In this document: one piece after another, positions 7,146-11,439 of the stretch
Position numbering within the stretch: the stretch's first letter is position 1
How the letters are laid out: each line of letters begins with the position of its first letter
Source of the DNA: Sinorhizobium sp.
Lineage (GTDB): Bacteria; Pseudomonadota; Alphaproteobacteria; Rhizobiales; Rhizobiaceae
Length of the DNA stretch: 11,439 nucleotides
Assembly: GCA_031178305.1 (NCBI GenBank)
Contig: JAPSJG010000077.1
Location: 1 to 11,439, forward strand
Reading direction: 5' to 3'
Notes under the pieces: model-generated
Told to the model about the DNA's origin: nothing
The model's input: only the letters and a program-made list of their open reading frames with translations
The model's database searches: none
Program-made: the position numbers and the translations under genes

Positions 7146-7260
7146 TGCAACCATGCCCCATGAAACAGCACGACAAGCCGAAGATGCTGCACGACAGCTC
7201 GCTCAGGGGAACTGTTTTCATGCCTTCCAGCACTTTGCGAACCATGGGAACCGTGCGCCG

Positions 7261-8034
7261 ATGATGGGTGCGGCCGAAGCAATCGCGGTCACGGACCTCC
7301 ACAAGCGTTTCGGGCCGCTGGAAGTGCTGAAGGGCGTATCGCTGACCGCGAATAGGGGTGACGTCATCGCGATCATCGGAGGCAGCGGCTCGGGCAAGTC
7401 GACGCTGCTGCGCTGCATCAACATGCTGGAATTGCCTTCCGCTGGCATGGTGAGCGTGCATGGCGAAGAGATTAAAATGAAACCCGACGGCCGTGGCGGA
7501 CTGGTGCCGGCGGACCGCAAGCAGGTGCAGCGCATCCGCACGCGCCTCGGCATGGTTTTCCAGAGCTTCAATCTGTGGCAGCACATGACGATCCTCGAAA
7601 ACGTCATCGAGGCGCCGGTGCATGTGCTCGGCAATTCGAAGGCAGAGGCGGTGGAGACGGCAGAAGCTCTGCTCAGGCGGGTTGGGCTCTACGAAAAGCG
7701 CGACGCCTATCCGGCCTTCCTTTCCGGCGGCCAGCAGCAGCGGGCCGCGATCGCCCGGGCGCTAGCGATCCAGCCGCTCGTGATGCTCTTCGACGAGCCT
7801 ACGTCAGCGCTCGATCCGGAACTCGTTGGCGAAGTGCTTTCGGTGATCGGCGATCTTGCGCGCGAAAAGCGAACGATGATCCTCGTCACCCACGAAATGA
7901 AGTTCGCCCGCAACGTCGCCAACCACATCGTCTTTCTGCACAACGGCATCATCGAGGAGCAGGGACCGCCAGAGGCGATCTTCGGCGCGCCGAAATCCGA
8001 AAGGCTCAAGAAATTCATCAGTTCGATTCATTGA
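7261..8034 (+). CDS. Polar amino acid ABC transporter ATP-binding protein (HisP/GlnQ type)
   Basis: This 257-residue cytoplasmic ATPase energises the amino acid importer encoded after it. All nucleotide-binding motifs are intact: Walker A GGSGSGKS (40-47), Q-loop Q101 in VFQSFNLW, signature LSGGQQQR (154-161), Walker B VMLFDEP (174-180), D-loop SALD (182-185) and switch histidine H211. The insertion around 70-92 (HGEEIKMKPDGRGG...) and the overall length match HisP-type ATPases of basic amino acid systems. Start: the tandem ATG ATG at 7261 gives normal family length, with GGGAA about 11 nt upstream. In-frame codons further upstream (ATG 7153) would add a non-homologous 36-residue tail and lack a ribosome site. 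It is the first gene of a five-gene plus-strand operon and is divergent from the TetR operon. Confidence 0.95.
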   Translation: MMGAAEAIAVTDLHKRFGPLEVLKGVSLTANRGDVIAIIGGSGSGKSTLLRCINMLELPSAGMVSVHGEEIKMKPDGRGGLVPADRKQVQRIRTRLGMVFQSFNLWQHMTILENVIEAPVHVLGNSKAEAVETAEALLRRVGLYEKRDAYPAFLSGGQQQRAAIARALAIQPLVMLFDEPTSALDPELVGEVLSVIGDLAREKRTMILVTHEMKFARNVANHIVFLHNGIIEEQGPPEAIFGAPKSERLKKFISSIH

Positions 8035-8070
8035 ATTCCTGAATGCTCAACAACCACAAAGGGGAACAGC

Positions 8071-8853
8071 ATGAAGAAGACATTGAAGCTCCTGGCGCTC
8101 GCCGCCGCCCTGGCGGTCACCGGCGTTGCCGCCGCGTCTGCCGAAACGGTCAAGGTCGGCATTGCCGCCGAACCCTACCCGCCCTTCACCTCGCCTGACG
8201 CCAACGGCAACTGGGAAGGCTGGGAGATCGAGTTCATGAAGGCGGTCTGCGCCGAGGCCAAGCTCGAGTGCGTAGTCACGCCGGTCGCCTGGGACGGCAT
8301 TATCCCGGCGCTCGCCGCGAAGAAGATCGACATGATCATCGGCTCGATGTCGATCACCGAGGAACGACTGAAGACCATCGATTTTTCAGACAAGTACTAC
8401 AATACCCCCACGGGCGTCATCGGCACCAAGGGCGAGGACATCAAGCCGACGCCGGAAGGGCTAGCCGGCAAGACTCTCGGCGTACAGGTCTCGACCGTGC
8501 ACCAGGCCTATGCGACGAAGCATTTCGCGCCGGCAGGCGTGGAGATCAAGGAATATCAGACCCAGGACGAGGCCAACCAGGACCTCGCCGCCGGCCGCCT
8601 CGATGCCGTGCAGGCCGATGCGATCGCTCTCGACGCGTTCCTGCAGAGTGACCAGGGCAAGGCGTGCTGCGACTATAAGGGCGACGTCGCCCAGGATGTC
8701 GACGTTCTCGGGCCGGGTGTCGGCGTAGGGCTGCGCCAGGGCGAGGCGGAGTTCAAGGACAAGATCAACGCGGCGATCCAGGCGATCCGGGAAAACGGCA
8801 CCTACGACGCCTTCTCGAAGAAGTATTTCGACTTCGACATCTATGGCGGCTGA
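8071..8853 (+). CDS. Periplasmic amino acid-binding protein of the LAO/HisJ family
   Basis: This 260-residue protein captures the substrate for the importer in the periplasm. Residues 1-24 form a Sec signal peptide, probably cut after ASA (22-24). The mature part follows Lys/Arg/Orn- and His-binding proteins throughout, to the ending KKYFDFDIYGG, which is nearly HisJ. The disulfide pair C60/C67 keeps the 7-residue spacing of LAO Cys38/Cys45. SITEER (94-99) provides R99, the usual alpha-carboxylate ligand, and D183 aligns with LAO Asp161, which holds the alpha-amino group. Differences at side-chain contacts are notable: A33 aligns with LAO Asp11, G91 with Ser69 and W51 with Phe52. An extra Cys-Cys pair lies at 199-200. 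A strong AAGGGGA site precedes the ATG at 8071, which is 36 nt after the ATPase gene. The ligand is an alpha-amino acid, probably basic; exact specificity is open. Confidence 0.95.
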   Translation: MKKTLKLLALAAALAVTGVAAASAETVKVGIAAEPYPPFTSPDANGNWEGWEIEFMKAVCAEAKLECVVTPVAWDGIIPALAAKKIDMIIGSMSITEERLKTIDFSDKYYNTPTGVIGTKGEDIKPTPEGLAGKTLGVQVSTVHQAYATKHFAPAGVEIKEYQTQDEANQDLAAGRLDAVQADAIALDAFLQSDQGKACCDYKGDVAQDVDVLGPGVGVGLRQGEAEFKDKINAAIQAIRENGTYDAFSKKYFDFDIYGG

Positions 8854-8862
8854 TCCGCAGCC

Positions 8863-8902
8863 GGCCAGCGGTCTAGTGCATGGTGCTGCAAAACCGCCGG
8901 CC
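8863..8902 (+). other. Possible intercistronic stem-loop between binding-protein and permease genes
   Basis: GGCCAGCGG (8863-8871) can pair with CCGCCGGCC (8894-8902), giving 8 of 9 base pairs around a 22-nt loop. It lies in the 71-nt gap after the binding-protein stop. No T run follows, so it is not an intrinsic terminator. Hairpins in this position in other importer operons keep the upstream mRNA stable, so more binding protein than permease is made. The same role here is inference. Confidence 0.3.
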
Positions 8903-8924
8903 GAATCGTTCGGAGTTGATCGCC

Positions 8925-9644
8925 ATGGATTCCTTCGTCAACTGGAGCCTGCTTGCGCTCTCGGCACCGGGCTGGGGCGGCGCCCTGCTGCAGGGCTTCC
9001 TCCATTCGATCGAGATCGCCCTCGGCGGTTACGCACTCGGACTCCTGCTCGGCATCAGCGGCGCCTTCGGCAAGCTCTATGGCGGCCCGGTGCTCCGCGA
9101 TCTGCTCGAGTGCTATACGACAATCGTGCGAGCCGTGCCCGAGCTCGTGCTGATCCTGCTCCTTTACTATGCGGGCACCGATCTCCTGAACCAATTGCTT
9201 GGCCTTCTCGGACTCGGTGCGGTCGACATCAGCGGCCTGATGGCCGGGATCTTCGTCATCGGCGTCGTCCAGGGCGCCTATTCGACGGAGGTGCTGCGCG
9301 GCGCGATCAGGGCGGTGCCGGCCGGTCAGATCGAGGCGGCACGCGCCTATGGCATGTCGCCGGCCAAGGTTCTCCGCCGCATCACCCTGCCGGCGATGCT
9401 TCCCTATGCCCTTCCGGGCCTCTCCAATCTTTGGCTGATCGCCACCAAGGACACGGCGCTGCTCGCCGTGGTCGGATTTGCCGAGCTGACACTAGTGACG
9501 CGCCAGGCAGCCGGCGCCACCAAGGCCTATTTCCTCTTCTTCTGCGCGGCCGGCGCGCTTTATCTGGCGCTGACACTCGTCTCAAACGCCGTGATCGGCG
9601 TCATCGAACGGCATGCCCGCCGGGGCTTCGTGGAGCAGCGATGA
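8925..9644 (+). CDS. Amino acid ABC transporter permease, HisQ/ArtQ-like
   Basis: This 239-residue inner-membrane subunit forms one half of the translocation pore. It has about five hydrophobic segments: roughly 23-47, 65-82, 90-115, 165-190 and 203-227. The EAA loop that docks on the ATPase is EAARAYGMSPAKVLRRITLP (137-156), preceded by GAYSTEVLRGAIRAVP, the usual wording in HisMQ-family permeases. Start: ATG at 8925, with GGAG 9 nt upstream. An upstream in-frame ATG at 8880 lacks a ribosome site and adds a polar stretch atypical for the family. The stop overlaps the next gene's start as ATGA, so the two permeases are coupled and probably form a heterodimer. Confidence 0.94.
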   Translation: MDSFVNWSLLALSAPGWGGALLQGFLHSIEIALGGYALGLLLGISGAFGKLYGGPVLRDLLECYTTIVRAVPELVLILLLYYAGTDLLNQLLGLLGLGAVDISGLMAGIFVIGVVQGAYSTEVLRGAIRAVPAGQIEAARAYGMSPAKVLRRITLPAMLPYALPGLSNLWLIATKDTALLAVVGFAELTLVTRQAAGATKAYFLFFCAAGALYLALTLVSNAVIGVIERHARRGFVEQR

Positions 9645-10465
9645 GCAACGAAACCACCCACGCACTCGCGTTCTCCCCCCAAGACCTCCCCAAAACGGAG
9701 AGCTTCTTCAAGCCGCATCGCATCGTGCTGATCGTCCTCTTCGTTGGCCTGGTGCTAGCCATTGCGATCTTCATGCGCTGGGATTGGCTGCCGCGCTACC
9801 TGCCGCGCTTGGGCAACGGCATCCTGGTCAGCCTGGCAATGCTCTTCAGCACGTCGATCCTCGGCTTCCTGCTAGCGATTCCGCTGGGGCTTGTGCAGGT
9901 GACCGGACCGTGGCTCCTGAAAGGTCCCGCCCGCCTCTTCTGCACCGTCATCCGTGGCACGCCGCTGCTCCTGCAGCTCTGGCTGCTCTATTACGGGCTC
10001 GGCTCGCTGTTCCCGCAGTTCCCGGCGATCCGCCAGTCCTTCCTCTGGCCCTATCTGCGCGAGGCCTGGCCCTATGGCGTCGCGGCGCTGACGATCTCCT
10101 TTGCCGCCTACGAGGGCGAGGTGATGCGCGGCGCCTTCGCAGGCGTGCCGCAGGGCGAGTTGGAGGCGGCGCGCGCCTATGGAATGAGGCGATGGACGAT
10201 GTTCCGGCGCATATGGCTGCCGCGTGCCGTCCACCGGGCGCTCCCGACGCTCACTGGCGAAACCGTGCTGCAGCTCAAATCGACGCCGCTTGTCGCGACC
10301 ATCACCGTCATCGATGTCTATGCGGTGATCTCGAAGGTGCGACAGGAAACTTTTCTGACCTATGAGCCGCTAATTTTGCTTGCATTGGTCTACATGTGCC
10401 TGACAGGCCTTCTTGTCCTCGCCTTTCGCTATTTCGAAAACCGTATTCCGACCCGTGGTGCCTGA
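9641..10465 (+). CDS. Amino acid ABC transporter permease, HisM/ArtM-like
   Basis: This 274-residue inner-membrane protein is the second pore subunit. A polar cytoplasmic tail of about 26 residues precedes the first membrane segment (27-45). Further hydrophobic stretches lie near 60-86, 102-120, 147-157 and 244-263. The EAA loop EAARAYGMRRWTMFRRIWLP (175-194) is intact, and AYEGEVMRGAFAGVP precedes it, as in HisM-type permeases. The insert between segments (FPQFPAIRQSFLWPYLREAW, about 124-143) resembles my memory of many rhizobial members rather than a defect. Start: ATG at 9641 overlaps the previous stop (ATGA) and has TGGAG 5 nt upstream. It ends one base before the hydrolase start, so importer and hydrolase are one transcription unit. 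Confidence 0.94.
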   Translation: MSNETTHALAFSPQDLPKTESFFKPHRIVLIVLFVGLVLAIAIFMRWDWLPRYLPRLGNGILVSLAMLFSTSILGFLLAIPLGLVQVTGPWLLKGPARLFCTVIRGTPLLLQLWLLYYGLGSLFPQFPAIRQSFLWPYLREAWPYGVAALTISFAAYEGEVMRGAFAGVPQGELEAARAYGMRRWTMFRRIWLPRAVHRALPTLTGETVLQLKSTPLVATITVIDVYAVISKVRQETFLTYEPLILLALVYMCLTGLLVLAFRYFENRIPTRGA

Positions 10466-10466
10466 C

Positions 10467-11439
10467 ATGAAACTTTCCGCCGCCATCGACGATGCCATCC
10501 CGGAGCTCATCGCCATCCGGCGCGACCTGCACGCCCATCCGGAACTGGGCCTGGAGGAGACGCGAACCTCTGCGCTCGTCGCGCGCTATCTCGAAGCCCT
10601 CGGCTATCGGGTGACGACGGGACTTGCGAAGACCGGCGTCGTCGGCACTCTGACGAACGGCACCGGCTTCCGCTCGATCGGCATCCGCGCCGATATTGAT
10701 GCGCTGCCGATCGACGAGGAAACCGGGCTCGACTACGCCAGCCGAATTCGAGGACGGATGCATGCCTGCGGCCATGACGGCCACACCGCCATGCTCTTGG
10801 GCGCGGCCCGCGCGCTTGCCGAGCGGAAGAGCTTCGACGGCACGATCCACCTCATCTTTCAGCCAGCCGAGGAGAATTTCGGCGGGGCGAAGATCATGAT
10901 CGACGAAGGTCTGTTCGAAAAATTTCCCTGCGACGCCGTGTTCGCGCTCCACAACGAGCCGGGCCTGCCCTTCGGCCAATTCGCGCTCCGCGAAGGGCCG
11001 GTGATGGCGGCTGTGGACGAGGCGCGGATTACCGTCCACGGCCGCGGCGGCCACGGCGCCGAGCCGCAGAAGACTGCCGATCCGATCGTCTGCGGCGCCA
11101 GCATCATCATGGCGCTGCAATCGATCGTTGCGCGCAACATCCACCCGATGGATCCGGCGGTCGTGACCGTCGGCGCGTTTCACGCGGGATCGGCAAGCAA
11201 CATCATCCCTGAAAGGGCCGAGATCGTCGTCGGCATCCGTTCCTTCGATACAGCCGTCCGCGATGAACTCGAACGCCGCATCCGGACGATCGCTGAGGCC
11301 CAAGCTACGAGCTTCGGCATGCGCGCGACGGTCGACTATCAGCGAAGCTACGACGCGACGGTCAACCACAAAGCCGAAACGGATTTCGTCCGCGATCTCG
11401 CTATCCGCTTCGCCGGGGCGGACAAGGTCGTCGATCTCG
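10467..11439 (+). CDS. M20D family amidohydrolase/aminoacylase (hippurate hydrolase-like), partial
   Basis: The frame opens at ATG 10467, one base after the permease stop, and remains open to the window edge (324 codons). Family members have about 390 residues, so roughly the last 65 and the stop are missing. Visible metal-site features are RRDLHAHPELG (18-28), DIDALP (76-81), HACGHDGHT (99-107) with C101, H103 and H106, the PAEE glutamates E135/E136, and H162 in ALHNEPGLP. The dimerisation domain has HGRGGHGAEP. M20D enzymes cleave amide bonds of N-acyl amino acids (hippurate, N-acetyl amino acids, plant auxin conjugates), usually in the cytoplasm with two divalent metals; the last metal histidine would lie beyond the edge. 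No signal peptide is visible. Placement at the end of an importer operon suggests that it frees an amino acid from an imported or internally made conjugate. The substrate cannot be read from sequence. Confidence 0.93.
   Translation, partial: MKLSAAIDDAIPELIAIRRDLHAHPELGLEETRTSALVARYLEALGYRVTTGLAKTGVVGTLTNGTGFRSIGIRADIDALPIDEETGLDYASRIRGRMHACGHDGHTAMLLGAARALAERKSFDGTIHLIFQPAEENFGGAKIMIDEGLFEKFPCDAVFALHNEPGLPFGQFALREGPVMAAVDEARITVHGRGGHGAEPQKTADPIVCGASIIMALQSIVARNIHPMDPAVVTVGAFHAGSASNIIPERAEIVVGIRSFDTAVRDELERRIRTIAEAQATSFGMRATVDYQRSYDATVNHKAETDFVRDLAIRFAGADKVVDL

Noticed and set aside
7138..7148. Possible sigma-54 promoter (GGCAC...GC) for the importer operon
   Set aside because: The GG and GC elements are separated by 7 nt, not the required 10, and the rest of the consensus is missing.
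8843..9640. In-frame upstream extension of the second permease
   Set aside because: It is an out-of-frame shadow of the first permease gene; the real start is the coupled ATG at 9641.
10308..11369. Minus-strand open frame of 353 codons under the M20 hydrolase
   Set aside because: It is antisense to a gene with intact M20 motifs and has no recognisable domain.
1..11439. CRISPR array, tRNA/rRNA genes, insertion sequence or phage genes
   Set aside because: I saw no regularly spaced direct repeats, no cloverleaf-like or rRNA segments, and no transposase, integrase or phage motifs.

Overview
The window looks like chromosome or megaplasmid DNA of a Sinorhizobium/Ensifer-type alphaproteobacterium. 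The evidence is high G+C coding with strong third-position bias, rhizobial-style promoters, a single-chain SecDF protein, and an intergenic palindromic mosaic at 3381-3533 of the kind scattered through Sinorhizobium genomes. This assignment is made by eye, without a database search.

Left third, minus strand: a putative promoter (3341-3370) precedes a small gene for a putative exported protein of unknown function (2847-3260). Next comes secDF (210-2738), a fused SecD-SecF translocase subunit, ending in a clear intrinsic terminator (131-157). The mosaic repeat at 3381-3533 separates this housekeeping block from the accessory block to its right.

Middle and right: two divergent operons start from a shared control region (about 7042-7260). 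The minus-strand operon encodes a BetI-like TetR regulator (6379-7041), a class I/II aminotransferase resembling arginine:pyruvate transaminase AruH (5171-6361), and a thiamine-diphosphate enzyme resembling 2-ketoarginine decarboxylase AruI (3564-5174). The two enzyme genes overlap by ATGA. The plus-strand operon encodes a complete polar amino acid ABC importer of the HisJQMP/LAO type: ATPase 7261-8034, binding protein 8071-8853, permeases 8925-9644 and 9641-10465. An M20D-type amidohydrolase/aminoacylase follows from 10467 and runs off the right edge.

Read together, the importer brings in a basic or related amino acid. The transaminase would convert it to the 2-oxo acid, and the decarboxylase would turn that into the aldehyde one carbon shorter. 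For arginine this gives 2-ketoarginine, then 4-guanidinobutyraldehyde. The M20 enzyme would release an amino acid from an N-acyl or similar conjugate. The TetR protein probably controls both operons through a perfect 8+8 bp palindrome (7114-7137) that lies across a good minus-strand promoter (-35 CTTGTG, 17 bp, -10 TATAAT). The expected next enzymes of the arginine transaminase route (aldehyde dehydrogenase, guanidinobutyrase) are not in the window. The most interesting points are this import/conjugate-cleavage/transamination module, binding-site changes in the solute-binding protein, and a possible 21-codon leader ORF coupled by GTGA to an alternative start of the regulator.
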